From the NCBI RefSeq assembly GCF_035582795.1, contig NC_134369.1, positions 57,970,001-58,034,000 of the forward strand: a DNA stretch of 64,000 nucleotides, written 5' to 3'. This document shows, piece after piece, positions 1 to 13,000 of the stretch (position 1 is the stretch's first letter; the number at the start of each line of letters is the position of its first letter). Below the pieces are notes generated by a model that was not told the origin of the DNA, did no database searches, and saw only the letters and a program-made list of their open reading frames with translations. The position numbers were made by a program, and so were the translations under genes. The stretch comes from Mycteria americana (Eukaryota > Chordata > Aves > Ciconiiformes > Ciconiidae).

Positions 1-1739
1 TCAGCACTTTGTTGCAAGCATGTAAACTTGTGGGCTAAAGGAAGCAATGTCATATATGAGCAGTGACACACTATTTGGGTCAACCACTGCTAGAGGAAAC
101 CTTGTTGGACTTATTCCTATCCAGGAACAAAGATGAGGTACTATGAGAGAGAGTCAAAAGAAATGTCCAAAGAGTCAGAAGAAGATATAAAGGGAGAATC
201 AATGATACCAAATTAATTACATAAATTGGTGACCATATAAATCAGGAACAGTCTATGATTATTATGTATGGGTTTAGTGTGTTTAACCTATGTTTAATAT
301 GTTAGAAGACCTCAGGAGACACATTTTCATAGAGTAGATGAACTACAGGATCTCTTCCTTAGAAACATCCTGCTGTATTCTGTGGTTGATAGGAGGCTAA
401 ATGACTTTCATCTACTAAATCAATACTGAAGTTCCCATATTTCTCTGTATGCTGTACTTAGGGGATTAGGAATACCCAGTACACGTTCATATCAATAGAT
501 GTATTGGATGAACTGAATATGTTCTGCTATCTGTTTCATATAGCAGCTCTGTTAACCTGATTTAATGGTCCTTCCTGAGCTTTGAATACACATGAAGCGT
601 GTGGCTTTGCTAAGAAAATGAGGCTAAACTGCAGATCTTTGTTTATAAAGCATGAAAGCAGAGTGTGGTGGGGCTAAGCTACTCTCAGAAAAGTTACTCT
701 TTTGCTTAAGATAACCTGTCGCCTTTTTGCAAAGACCCCGTGTTTGCCATTTAGACAGTACGCACAAGCTATAGGTTGGAGTTTTTCAAGGGGAGAATTA
801 GATAATTCTGTTTATTTATGTGAATGCAAGCTAAGGCAGTTGTCAGGGCCTTGCCCTTTAACTTGTCCTATCGCTAACAGAAATAAAGAGCTGATCTAGC
901 TCAGGTCTTTGACAGTAATCACGCGTGAGCAGTTTGGCCAAGATCTGATATTGCACTTACTGCCAGGTCACAGGGAGAGAAATCTTGAGGTCCTTTCATT
1001 TCTTACATCTTACCTGTGCAACGGAAAGACAGCTTAGTCAGTGCTGAACAAATGCCATCATCTGACTAAGGATTTATCCAAAATGAGAGCACAAGAGAAA
1101 TGTCTTGTTTCGGACACTGTGTTGTTTTGGAGATTTTTTCCAGGGTCTAGAGTCACAGAAGTCAGTGGAAGCCCTGCCACAAATTGCCGTGGTCAGACCC
1201 TATTCAGGGTCCATCCACTTGGCATCAGCCTTGCAGAGATCCTCTGTGTCGTTCCTACGGGGCCATTGGTGGAGGTGCTCCAGGAGGAGCCTCTTGGAGC
1301 CAGCTCCAGTTATCCAGTTATCCCATTTCTTTTATGGGACAAAACTGAATGGCCTCATTGCTGCTTCTCTCTCATAAGGAACTTAAACACAACATTGGTT
1401 AAAGCAATGCCAAGGTTTCGTCAGAGAGCTCCATTTTGCAGTCTCTGACAAAGACGTCCAGGCAATTCCTCTGGATGGTGGCCTTAGTTTACTGTGTGCC
1501 CTTTCAGCCAGAGAAGCGTCTGCTCTGTCTGAAGTGCAACATGATGAAGAGATCAGAAATAAGTAATACATCTACCCCGATATTGCAGGAACGGAGCTTA
1601 AGTGGCCACAGCTTCAACTGGAAGCTCACTTTTGAACCCATGAGTTGGCATAACCATGGGAGTTGCTTGTCATTTTAATGACATCTTTGCAGCATGCCTG
1701 GAGAACCAGAGGGTTAACGCAGCTTCACTTTTCAGAAGG
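1..1739. other. Non-coding sequence, nothing supportable
   Basis: A/T-rich to mixed sequence with only short open frames (the longest is 135 codons at 1041-1448, overlapping others in different frames). I see no domain, splice structure or repeat family. Confidence 0.6.
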
Positions 1740-2260
1740 GAACTGCACCACCCTGGCTCGCCTCCCTCTCCCCGTGCCTGGGTGGGTTTCCCACGGCTGG
1801 CCCGGGCACCCCAGGCGGTAGGGCGGTGGGGCGGAGGATGCCCTTTGGGGCTGCAGCAGTGCTGTCAGCGTGAAGCAGGGCTGCTCGCCCGAGTCCTGCC
1901 AGTGCCGCGCAGGGTGGGGGGAGCAACCCACCTCCTCTCCCTGCTGCACTAATGGGGGCTTTTTCCTTTTCCTCGCCAAGCTTCCCAGCAGGGCAGCTGA
2001 GAGCATCCTGGGGAGGGTGAGCGAACCCCGGGAGGAGGAGGGAGTTGGGGGAGACCGTCCCCTCTCCCTGCTGCTGTTGCTGAAGCTGTGCCGGAGCCGT
2101 CGATGTGGCTCCCCAGAGTTAGTTGCTCAGCAACAAGAATCAATTAATATGCTTTGCAGAAAGTGCAGGGGAAGCCCGAGCTGCTGTCAGCGAGAAGGCA
2201 GGAGGCTGAGGGTGACTCAGGATCCCGCTCCCGCCTGACACCCAGTCAGTCCCACCCCAT
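1740..2260. promoter_or_regulatory. CpG-rich block, candidate promoter or enhancer
   Basis: The stretch is clearly richer in G+C and CpG than its A/T-rich surroundings, with about twenty CpGs between 1756 and 2105. A 5' splice-site-like GGAGG|GTGAGC falls at 2016/2017. A perfect RFX X-box palindrome (GTTGCTCAGCAAC, 2122-2134) is followed by a homeobox-type CAATTAAT at 2141-2148. Together these look like a CpG-island promoter or neural enhancer. It is about 30 kb upstream of the TUNAR ORF on the same strand and could be the TUNAR 5' end, but nothing in the sequence links them directly. Confidence 0.45.
2122..2134. promoter_or_regulatory. Perfect palindromic RFX-type X-box
   Basis: GTTGCTCAGCAAC consists of two exact inverted GTTGCT/AGCAAC half-sites with a one-base spacer. 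This fits the consensus for RFX-family transcription factors, which act at ciliary and neural promoters. Binding is inferred from the motif only. Confidence 0.5.
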
Positions 2261-2743
2261 CCTCTCCAAACCCCCCATTACCACAGTTCTTTATCCCTTT
2301 CTCCTTCCCTATGATGGCTTAGTGCATGTGTCCCCAAATCCTTCAGGCAAGGTATCTCCTTGCTCAAGAACTCTCCTGCTTTGAGGGTTTTGCTTTTAGA
2401 TCTAATTTGTATTTTTGGGCTATTTGTCAAGCTTTCTCCAACACTTTTCTAGAAATTCTAATATTCATGTTCTTTGGGAAGGGACAGGGACAGCTGGTTT
2501 TTTTTCAGATGGTTTTAAAGATTCCTCAGGATGAGAAGGGTTGTTTGGTAGTGCACACTTGAACAGCAGTAATGAAAATGAATCATGTGTGAATTGGGAA
2601 AGTTTTTACCTCTTCCTTTATTACAGGTAATCAGCACTGCATATATGAGACCAAAGAGGTAGTACTGATTGTTGTGAAACACATAAATGATAGAATAAAT
2701 GAGGGGTGGTTGGTTTTTTTTTTCTTTCTCCTTTTCTACATAG

Positions 2744-3099
2744 TAATTTCAGGGCTTCGGTAAGGTATTATTTTCTTTTCTTCTTTCTTTGATTTTCTTT
2801 GGAGCCCCTCTGATGACACCACGAATCTGGGAATGAAGAACTTCTTCGAGCTGATTGGAAATGGCATTGCAGAGCTGAAATTTAACTGGAGGAAATATAT
2901 CTCCTGAAGAAGAAAATATAATGCACTGTAAGGATCTGACTTCTGGTGAAAAATTCAAGCCTAGAGAAAACTTGTCCGCTTTGTTAGGAAGAATGGGTTG
3001 GACAATTTTCTTCAACTCCAAAGGATATCTGAATGCCATGCTGAGCTTAATCTCTGCAGCATGCTCTGTGCTTCTCATCTCTTCCTGATGCACTGCATG
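2744..3099 (+). other. Candidate non-coding exon (speculative)
   Basis: A long pyrimidine tract (2711-2739) ends in ACATAG at 2743, with alternative acceptors at 2752 and near 2800. A good 5' splice site, GCATG|GTAAGG, follows at 3099/3100. The segment lies 0.7 kb after the CpG-rich block, so it could be an internal exon of a transcript starting there. It contains a 24-codon ORF at 2833-2907 that I do not recognise. There is no protein-family evidence and it may be fortuitous. Confidence 0.25.
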
Positions 3100-3318
3100 G
3101 TAAGGCCTTTTTCCTTCCTTTTAATAATAATCATATTTCTGTTATGGTGAGGGGTAAAAATAATAGTAATAATCAAATGAAAATTGAAAAAATGTAGAAA
3201 GCTAGTAAAAGAACATTTGTTTGTATGGTTGCTTCCAGGAGCAAGTGTCCTGATTACTGCAGCAGCTTTGTAAGATCATTTCTGTCTTTCTGCCTTGCTT
3301 TGTGACAGCGTGTTTGCG

Positions 3319-3334
3319 CGTGTGTGTGTGTGTG
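3319..3334. repeat. Short (GT)n microsatellite
   Basis: A run of eight GT units within a longer purine/pyrimidine-alternating stretch (GTTTGCGCGTGTG...). Confidence 0.9.
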
Positions 3335-3438
3335 CACACCTGTGCTGTCATTTGCACTTGGACTAGAACATCAGTTGTATTGTACTTATTTGTACGTATT
3401 TCCATGCTAAAGAGGATGTTTAAGAATTTGCTTTGACA

Positions 3439-3511
3439 TTTCTCTCTCTTTTTCCCTCCCTCCATTTCCCTCCTCCTGCCTCCTCTTTCTCTCACTCTGT
3501 CTGTCTCTCTG
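3439..3511. repeat. Pyrimidine-rich tract
   Basis: About 70 bases made almost wholly of C and T (TTTCTCTCTC, TTTCCCTCCC, TCCTCCTGCC and similar), broken by a few purines. It is low-complexity and accounts for the charged minus-strand frame there. Confidence 0.85.
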
Positions 3512-6452
3512 GGGTCATGGTGCTATACCTTCCTGCACCTCAGTCATGCACTGACCACTAGAAGGCAAAAATAGAAGGTAAAAGAAATCCAGTATCAAAG
3601 TAGGAGTAGTTCTGAATAAGTATTATCTGAGTAAATAAAAGCTACGGAAGGGTTTTGAATGTCTGCAAGATCTGCAGGTACAAAAGATTTACTTTATTTT
3701 CTTTCCCATGGGAAACAAATATCAAATGCAGACTTGGATGCTGTTTTAGATACAGTGGGAGGCAGATGCTTTTACACACATCAGAAAGCCAAAAAATGAC
3801 CACTGTGAATTATGACAATGTTACTCGTGATGACCCAAGTCATAAAATAAGAAAACCCAGTACGGGATGTTCTCATATCAAGTAATTTTTGTCATGTATT
3901 AGCGGGGTGTTGAGAATTATTATAAATGGATTCAGTGGATGTTGCAAGGTATTTTTCATTAACAGCTGTAATGTGCTTTCATCTTCCTGGATGAAAGGTG
4001 CTAGGGGAGTGCAAGGTGATGTTATTAACTAACTACCGGACCTACCAAAATTTAGGGTCATTATCAGGAAATTGCCAAGCAGATCAGGAATTATATAGTG
4101 AGTGTACTGAGATGGAAGAACAGGTTGGTTTTGCAGAAAGCCTGGTTTACTTGGATCTCTGTTTCAGAAATTAGGGTAGAAGTAAAAGATGAAAGTGGTG
4201 ATGTGAAACATATATTTTCCTATGCGTTCTGGTTGATCACTGAGTTTGGAAGAGGGAAAGTGGAGTGCCTCTTGAGGAACAAACTGTGGTAAGGGCCTGC
4301 CCCCACTCTGAGGGTAATCCCTTGCAAATCCCACTGCTTTTGGTGGGCTTAGAAATGGACCAGGTTTCTGTGGCGGTTGTCACTGGCTGTCCATCCGGGT
4401 ATGGAGGTGATGGGTTCCTGGCAGCATGTTTTGAGAGGTATGCAAAAAGCCAAAGCAAAAAGGCTGGGCCAGGCCACACCAGGACTCATGAACAAGAACC
4501 AGAGCTTAAATCCTATTCAAAAGATGGAATTTTGTGGTAGTTCCCAATACATCTCCTCCTTATATGATGAAGGACTCCATAAGACAGTTTTTAGAGAGAG
4601 AGAATGGTAATACAGATTTTTCAAATCACTGCAGTAAGAGGAAACAGAGATGACACAAACACATTCCTGTAGTGTGACAATTTTTCAGGAGCGTTCAGAG
4701 GAGCCAGCCTTGATTTTAGGAGTACAGGTTCAAAATATGCATACATGTGTGTTGAAGTAGATTTTTTTGTGTATTTTACCATCTAAAACATTGGACTAGT
4801 ATAAGAACCAATAAGGAAAACTGAGGAAGGACAACACAACCCATAAATGTCATCTTGCAGTCTTCACTGTTGAAAGAAGCTCTTACTTGTGGAAGTAGTC
4901 CCCTCAGCTCTTTATGTGAACAAGGACTGCATCCTAAATTCAAGTTTCCCACTGCAAATCTCTCCTCACATCATCAGTTCTATTTCAATCAATGGGACAA
5001 CTCGTATGAGTAAGAACTACTCATGTGAATACATTATGAAAGGTTTTATAAGACCAGGCTCTTTGATTGTCATGGCAACAGATTTATTAGGCTTTGGGCA
5101 TAATTTGTATTTCCCTTCTAAACAAAATAATTTTTCCTTTTACCCATGTGAATCCTTTTGCCTTGTAATTAGGACAAGAAAAATAGGTTAATTACGTTCT
5201 TAAAGATCATGCAACTGTACAGATACATTGTTAGTGAAGAATTATCAGAGTATGCAAAAGTTTACTTTTATTAGTGGTCTCCAAATCCGAGAGAAACGTA
5301 TTTTTACTGGAATCATTCATTGCCTTATTTATTTTTGTGACAGTATTAACATTGCTACTAGGTATTGTCAATTCTTCTGGCAACTCATCAAGGGAAAAAA
5401 AAAAAAGAATTCCTTTAAAATATCACTGATTTTATAAAAGTACTCACTATTATTGGGTTCAAGGATACTTACCAAGCTTTCTACTACATTAAATATGTTC
5501 ATTTTTTAGTTAATACATGATGTTTAGCTCTTTACTTGATCCAGGAACATATTTATCTTTAGGGTATAGAAACACAATACGAAGTCATAATGATAGTAAA
5601 CTTCCTACAGAATATAGATATATATTGAAATAGGAAACATCAAATCACCTGGATTTTCTTTCCCTGTGCAATTTTGTGTGCTTATAAACGTCTATATTAT
5701 TAGGATATGTATTACATAGCAAGTAATATTTCCTTCATTGTAATTCATAAAGAACAGTTCCTTTTCAGAATACAGTGCATAGGAATTTTTTTTTTGCGCT
5801 AGGTTATGCATTATGGAAGAAAGAAAAATATTAGAAAAAGGAAGCATAGCAACCTTTAAAATGTATCCAGTTCACTAATGCAGCAATAGGTTCATTTGTT
5901 TCTTTTACCCCTCTAATAGCACCATACACGTAGCAAGAAAAGTGGATTATTTTCTAAAGAGTGTGTGATTTTGAGAGGGAAGGTTTTGTACGATACAGGA
6001 TGTTCGTTGTCTTTAGCAGACATTTCTGTCAATGATTTACTGTGACTTAGAACTCTCTAGTGACATTTTTAATCATTTACTTTAAACATTTGCACAACAG
6101 CTGTATTTGCCTTTCTCTGTCAATTCTAAAGCAAGTAAAATTAGTAATTTCCTTCTCTTTTAAGATACTATTCAATAAAGGTCTGATGCTGAAAAGAAAT
6201 GTATTTCATTTCAGTCCATTGAACTGTTTCTTTAGATAAACTATGTGAATTAGAGCTTGAACCATCTGCATTACTAGGGAAGTTATACTGAACATTGGAA
6301 ATACTTTCCACACTTGCAGCAACTATTTCTAATCAAGAAAAATGTACTTTAATAATACAACACATAAGCAGTTCCTGTACTTGGAATACCTTGAGCTGTC
6401 TTGATTCAAGATCCAGCAAAAATCTGAATTTCGAAAGGCCTGCAAAAAACCC
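3512..6452. other. A/T-rich non-coding stretch
   Basis: Largely A/T-rich with no open frame above about 100 codons and no recognisable repeat. It is likely intergenic or, if the 1.7-kb block is the TUNAR promoter, intronic. Confidence 0.55.
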
Positions 6453-6592
6453 TGGTGTGGTTTAGCCCCAGTCGGCAACTAAGCACCACCCAGCCGCTCG
6501 CTCACCCTCCCCCCCCGCTGGGATGGGGGAGAGAATCGGAAGAGCGAAAGTAAGAAAACTTGTGGGTTGAGATAAGAACACTTTAATAATTG

Positions 6593-6644
<52 letters not shown>

Positions 6645-7055
6645 TTGTAATGAAAAGGAAAACAACAAGGGAGCGAGAGAGGAACAAAACCCAGGGGAAA
6701 AAAAAAACCAAACAGTGATACAACCACTCGCTGACCGACACCCAGCCCGTCCCCGAGCAGTGATTGCTGCCCCCCGGCCAACTGCCCCAGTTTCTATACT
6801 GAGCGTGACGCCATATGGTATGGAATAGCCCTTTGGCCAGCTTGGGTCAACTATCTTGGCTGTGCCCCCTCCCAGCTTCTTGTGCACCTGGCAGGGCATG
6901 GGAAGCTGAAAAGTCCTTGACCAGTGTAAACACCACTTAGCAACAACCAAAATATCAGCGTGTTATCAATATTATTCTCATACTAAAATCCAAAACACAG
7001 CACTATACCAGCTACTAGGAAGAAAATTAACTCTATCCCAGCCCAAACCAGGACA
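6453..7055 (-). mobile_element. Solo LTR of an avian class II (ERVK-like) retrovirus, minus strand
   Basis: Read on the minus strand this matches the paired LTRs at 40156 and 42194: a start like CCTGGTTTGGGCTGGGATAG, the shared TTCCATACCATATGG motif, ATTAAA, and an end like GCGAGCGGCTGGGTGG ... GGGGCTAAACC. No internal retroviral sequence adjoins it, so it is a recombined solo LTR. The flanks read AACCC on one side and AACCC or ACCCC on the other, so a short target duplication is possible but its edges are uncertain by a few bases. It is more diverged than the other two copies and carries a large AAT expansion. Confidence 0.85.
6594..6644. repeat. (AAT)n microsatellite, about 17 units, inside the solo LTR
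   Basis: An uninterrupted AAT/ATT run sits at the point where the related LTRs read CCCTATTAAACTG, near the LTR polyadenylation signal. The long Leu/Ile runs in minus-strand frames here are artefacts of this repeat. Confidence 0.95.
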
Positions 7056-10000
7056 ACCCCAAAACAAAACCAAATGAGTCTTGAACTTTTGTTGTTTAAA
7101 CATAAATAGCCACAGAAAGAATATTTATGTGACAAGAAATTTCATTAGATCAGCATCTGTGTTTTTCATAAACCAGGATAAAAAATTGAAAAGGCATAAT
7201 GTTTTTTTAAAAACGAAAAGTTCTAAAAATCCGTGTGTATGGAAATACTGATTCCAAAACGACACAATGTTTCATTTTAACATTTTTAATCAGACTTTCA
7301 TTTGTTAAGAGATTGTACTGCCATCTGTTTATCTGTTTTTCTCAGTGAAAATTTGCAATGCTTTTAAAATACATTTTTTTTTACAGGGAAATGTTTTGTT
7401 ATATATTTTTTAATTAAATCTGTTATAACTGTCCCAATATTTATTGGCTCTCACAGGTCAGCTCTTTAATTAGAAACTCTCTGAAGGGCCATGTTTAGCA
7501 CTACCTATTGTATAGCCCCGTATTACTGATACTGAACAGCAGTTCTTACCAGGTCTATGGTAGACGTAAACTCTGATTGTGATTCCCTCCTTTAATTCTT
7601 CTTGTGTTTTCAACAAAAAGCAGGCCTCCATTTTGCTGAGAGTTTTACAGATACCAGAAGTAGTAGTTTCTACTACAAAAACCTTCAAGAGGCCTTCAAA
7701 AAGCATGCAGGCAAGGAGTAGAATTAATCGAGTATTAATATCCTTATTAAATAGATAAGGAACTGAGGAACAAAGAAACTGCCCAAAGCTATACTGGCAA
7801 GGGAAGAGTTCGGAACTGAACCCAACTGTCCTTATTCTCAGTTCATCACTGTCCCTGCAAGGTTGCTCTTTTTATTCCTTTTTTTTTGCTTAATGACTTG
7901 CATTTGGACTTTTCAGTTAATACTAGTTGAAGTATCAAATGTGAAAGGGAATTATTGATGCGTACTTCCTTCCCAGTCTGGCACAGTTGTCCTAAAAATT
8001 CTTTTTTCTCTCCCGAGCCATTCTGTTTGAATGTAACCATTAATTATGTAATTGCTTTACTACACAGGGGAAGTATATCCTAGATTAAACAGAAAATTAC
8101 TAAACAGAAATATCCTAAACATGCCATACAGGTTCTGGGGGATGTACATGTGTATCTGTTTATGCTGTCAGGGTTTAGGGATAGCTGTGGGGGTACGTAA
8201 TGGTTTTGAGGGCTCTTGGTAAATGAATCAATTTTCAACACAGAAAAAAATCCAGTTAAAACATAAAAAGACTGATGATTTGCTATCTAGAATTCACACA
8301 GGTCATTATGAATCCGGTACTTGTGCGCAAAAAGATGACACAGAGAATATGGTACCTAAAAGTGATTCTTATTAACCTCGGTGTGCCTCCTCTGCCTAAG
8401 GTAATCTTTTGGCTTTTTATCCTCTTTATGAAAAAGGAAAGATGGTTTGTACAAAAAGTACTTAGCTGCTAAAATTATATCAGAAGTTGGTGAAAAAATC
8501 TGCCTTGGCATCTTAATACAAACCCAGGAAAATTTTGTACATGTCAAGAAGGAAAAAAAGCTCTTTGCAAATGTGCCAGAGTTCTGGAATGAGTTCTGCA
8601 GCAGAATATCCCAGAAGCTTAAGGGGTATCTGCCTCACTCTGGTCTACATATACAGCTCCAGGTATGACACACCTCTGGATGCTGACAGGAACCATACTT
8701 ATGCAATTACCCAATGATGTTTAATGTAGAAGGGTATGAAAGTCTGATTAAAAGCAGTACTTCCATTGGAAACCTCGTCTCACTTGTGGTTTATTCCTGA
8801 GAAATGTTAAGAAGAGAACTTAAAATGCACCTTACTGCATCAAGTATGCTCTTTTATTTTTTCTGACATGAACTTTTTACTGGCTTACAATAGAAAAGGG
8901 TTAGAAAGGAATGCCTTAGTCAATACATACTCTATTATAGTGAGCAATTACATAACTTGCTTCAAAATACTCTTCTCCAATGCACAGAGCTCAGGGCAGC
9001 CACAAGGATCACCCGAACTCTATTTTCATCAGCAGTGATGGTGCACAGGGTTGTCCCCAGCCTGCCGCAGCCCTCCATCCTAAACTAGCCTTAATGTTAT
9101 CTGTAAATACCATAGAAGACATTCTGAAAGGCTTTTCCAGTTAAGCTGGCAATTTTTCCATGGAACCTTGGATATTAGAATACATACAAGTGTTCAAACA
9201 CATGCTGGTGTTTAAGAACTTAATGTATTGTATGGCCCCTAGTTCTTTTTTAAACCAGGGGGGCTAAGGAATCCGAATACCTTTGAGGATCTGAGCATGG
9301 GGTTTATAATATTTGTATATTTTCTACAACATTACTAGATCAGGAAAGTAAATCTAATGATTATAGTAGGGTAATTATTGAACTTTGACAGGTAAGGTGG
9401 TTTTTAGTTGGCTAAGAAACACTGGAGAACCACTGAAGTCCATGAACATAAATAATGAATTTCATTCATGGTAAGAGCCTCAGAAACAAAAGGCCCGGAG
9501 AAAAGTTGATGAGCCAAAGAGATCGGTAAGCTTTGATGAAAAAAGATATTGCAAAAAGGGTAAATGATGTCTGGTACATCTCTTTATGAGAAAACAGGGT
9601 GGAGGAATGCCTGTGCCAGTTTTCTACCAACCTAGACAGAAAAGAGTGGTGTGAGTAGAAAACAATGTGGTGTTTGTGAATATAAATCATGCTTTAATAG
9701 TTTGTTACTCATTTAATGAGGATATTAATGCAGTGCATATTCTTAACTTCTGACTTCTGAAAATTTGGGACTTATCATTTTATGTGTATGTCTTTAGATA
9801 TAGGAAAGCATCACTTTCTCCTCCATGTGAAACTGTGATGTATTTGATAAGAAAAATGCGGACTTTATTTTGACACATCCCAATACTGTCTGTAAAGTGA
9901 GATGTTACCTAACTATGTTAAGAGTACCAGAAACTTTCCTTTAAGGAAGGCAAGTCTGATGTTTGAAAACAAAACCATTTAACATTTTGGATGAGAAAGC

Positions 10001-13000
10001 AGATGGCAAGACTGTTTATTAAGGCCTGTGACCTGTGGGTTGTTGGAATGTCTTCTTTACTTTGTGCCTAAACCAAAAACTGGTTGAAAGGTTTTTGTTC
10101 AGGTATTCACAGGAAACGTAACTTTTCACTGCATATAGAAGCAGTACGAAATACTTAGCAGGAGAAGGTAGGATTTTGGAAGGGCTTCTAAAGCATCCTT
10201 GAAAGCGGCTCTTAATGGATGACCACAATGGCCCTTAGGATAGTATTGTCTCTGTGCTGCTGAACATAGTACTTGTTCTCTATTTGTATTCATCAAAGCT
10301 AGAAAACAAAACTTTCCTTAGGAAGAGTCATCCATTTCACTGATGTCATATCCATTTGTTTTGGGTTCCTGTGTTTTCGTTCCATAGCAAATGCTTTATG
10401 TTGCACCAAAATGCTCTGGAGCTTGGCACAGCTGGACGCGCTCTCAAAACACTGCCACAGAAATGTGTGACAATCTACATTTTACCCACTCCTTTGGAGC
10501 CACTCTGAGATATTGTTAACTCGGTATAAAGGGAACAGCGTCTTTGACGTGACTTCGTATAATGCTCAGAGTGGTGCAATGTGTCATGTCACTGGGATCA
10601 CCCTGAGCGTGCAATGTGAGGTACCTTGTAATATGGTTTTAATGTCACTAGCACATCAGAGCTGATTGAGGAAGGGTTGGTCTGGTACTTCTGTTCCTCA
10701 TTGTTATCCCTCAAATTCTGCATCTGTTCATGTGCTTTCTAATGGAATCGTAAGGGATCACTGGTATCTTTGCGTCTAGTCGTTGTCCCCACCCTGAAAA
10801 CCATGCGATGGGTATTTAATGCAGAAAGGGCCCACAGAGCATCTGCTCTGTCCATTCATGCTCACCACAAAATACATTCCAGTCCTCCTCACTGAATTTT
10901 AGTAAGCTATTAAAAGACCACAAGTCACATCTGCAATGTTTCACAAGAGGAGACAGATCAAAAGCATCACTAAAGCCTTATATTCCTTTGGAAAAAAAAA
11001 GTAAGTAGACCATGCCTAATGTTACAGAGAGAATCCTACAATAGTTTTGCTGAATCTGTCTCCAAATTCATTTGTGATCTCTCATTTGGCTTTTAGTAGA
11101 TTTGTGAGTACATGAAGGCGGCACACCAAATGGGCATCACAGGGATTTTAACATCAGAAACTAGTGCTCCCTACCTGGCAACCTGTTCCTACCCACGGCC
11201 CTTCTCTGGAGCCTCACATGGAGGTGCAGCATCTCCCTGCAGAAGTCAAGTCGCGTGTGAAGAGAGAAACAACCTTTCTGGATTCCCGCAGGTTAAGCAC
11301 AGGAGTAGTACAGTGTGAATATGATGCAAACAGACAGGATCAATAAGCAGTTTCCTTCATAAAACAGAGGAGACCTTTGTGGCATTAGTTCTTTAGGGAT
11401 AAATCCCAAACACTTTTACCAAGTTACAACACATGAATTACTATATATCTTAAGAATCTGGTGGCAGGTACTCCTTGCCCACATATGTCTAGCAGATGCC
11501 TGTACAGATGCATATTCCCTTGACCCTTTTTGTGGCTATCCCAGTCCATGTGGACACACGTCGCTAACCCCCATGACAGCGTATCTGGGTACATCTGTCC
11601 ATTGCATGCGTGCATGAGCTGAGCCTCTCACCCCTTCAGTGCATACATGCATGCCCCTCCTGCAAAGCCACACAGCTGTGAGACCGCTCCCTGTCCTGCC
11701 TCTCCAGGGACCTGATCTCCCAGTCCCCTGTGGCTTATGGACAACTCCTGAGCCCTCGGTGATACTGCTAAGAACAGACCCCTCAGCTGCATAAATGCTG
11801 CGTGCACAAATGGTATCTCCCAAGTCATTAAATGGAAGAGCCAGCATGGCCTCATGGGCCATGGCCATGTCCCACTTTCTCTCTGGTCTGTGAGCTCTGT
11901 CAGTATGATCTTGTGGGCCATATCCATCGCGGATCCTTACCACTTCTCAATGCAAAGCCCCAGCCTTGCGCACAGGACTCAACTTTCACCCGTGTGTTAG
12001 GATATGATGGCTGCTACTGCTTTTAGAAATAGATCCCACTGAAATGCGATGAGTTGAGATGCTTTGGATAGCTGTTTGGGTAATGAAATGGCAACCAAGT
12101 AGGACTTTTCCACTTCAGCTGCTTGATTTGCTTTACACTTTGGGCGTGAAATGCAGTGCTTTGCACGTGAAGGTGCTTGTGTCCTCTGTGCTGGGGTGAG
12201 AGCTACCATCTTATGTGGGATTGTCACAGCTGGTGTGAATTGAAGAGGAGCCACGAAATCTCCACCTAAGAAAATCCTCATAGCCTCAGTTCCCCACAGA
12301 TACAAATGGGTAGGCCAAAGCTGCTATCTGTTTCACACTTCTTTTTCTCCTGGTCTGGAGGTATGAAGTCCCGTCCCCTCCTGTGCTTTTATAAGATGTA
12401 AAGATGCTAGCTTCTCCTGGAAATCAGGTTACAATCACTGTGTGAGTCAGTGTCCAGGTCTGTTCATCAGGGTTACTGAACCTTGCTTGTGTGTCCCAAG
12501 GTGAGGATTAATCTGTTAATGTTTGTAAAAAGCTATGTAAATGATCTGTATCATGCTGACAGGTCAAGTACTGCATTGCTCACTGGCTGCTCCTCCTGAC
12601 AGTTTAAGATATACGCCAACAACATCTATGCTTTCAGACGGTCGCTGATGTAGCTTGCCTGGCTTAACCCTCTCAGGATTTGGCCCTACTTCTTCTAGCT
12701 CACTGATTGGGTGATACAGCACAAACATGCAAGGCTGATGCTTTTTCACATAACCTAGAATACAATAAATACATTGATTTGTGCTTGTGCAGGACCATGA
12801 GCTCAAAGGAAACCTCTTGGCTCTATTATAGCACATGTGCAATTCAGGCCCTGAAGGACACATGCAAAGCAACGGGGCTGAGAAGAGCCCGGTGCTCTGC
12901 CTGGCTGGGGGCAAGAGGCAGCAGCAGAAGCTGCTTGTGCGAGCCATTGGCAGGATTTGGCCCTGCTGCTCCCGCGGGAGCTGCAGATGCTCAGAACGGC

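Noticed and set aside
6462..6950. Minus-strand ORF with long Ile or Leu runs
   Set aside because: Translation of the solo LTR and its AAT microsatellite; not a gene.
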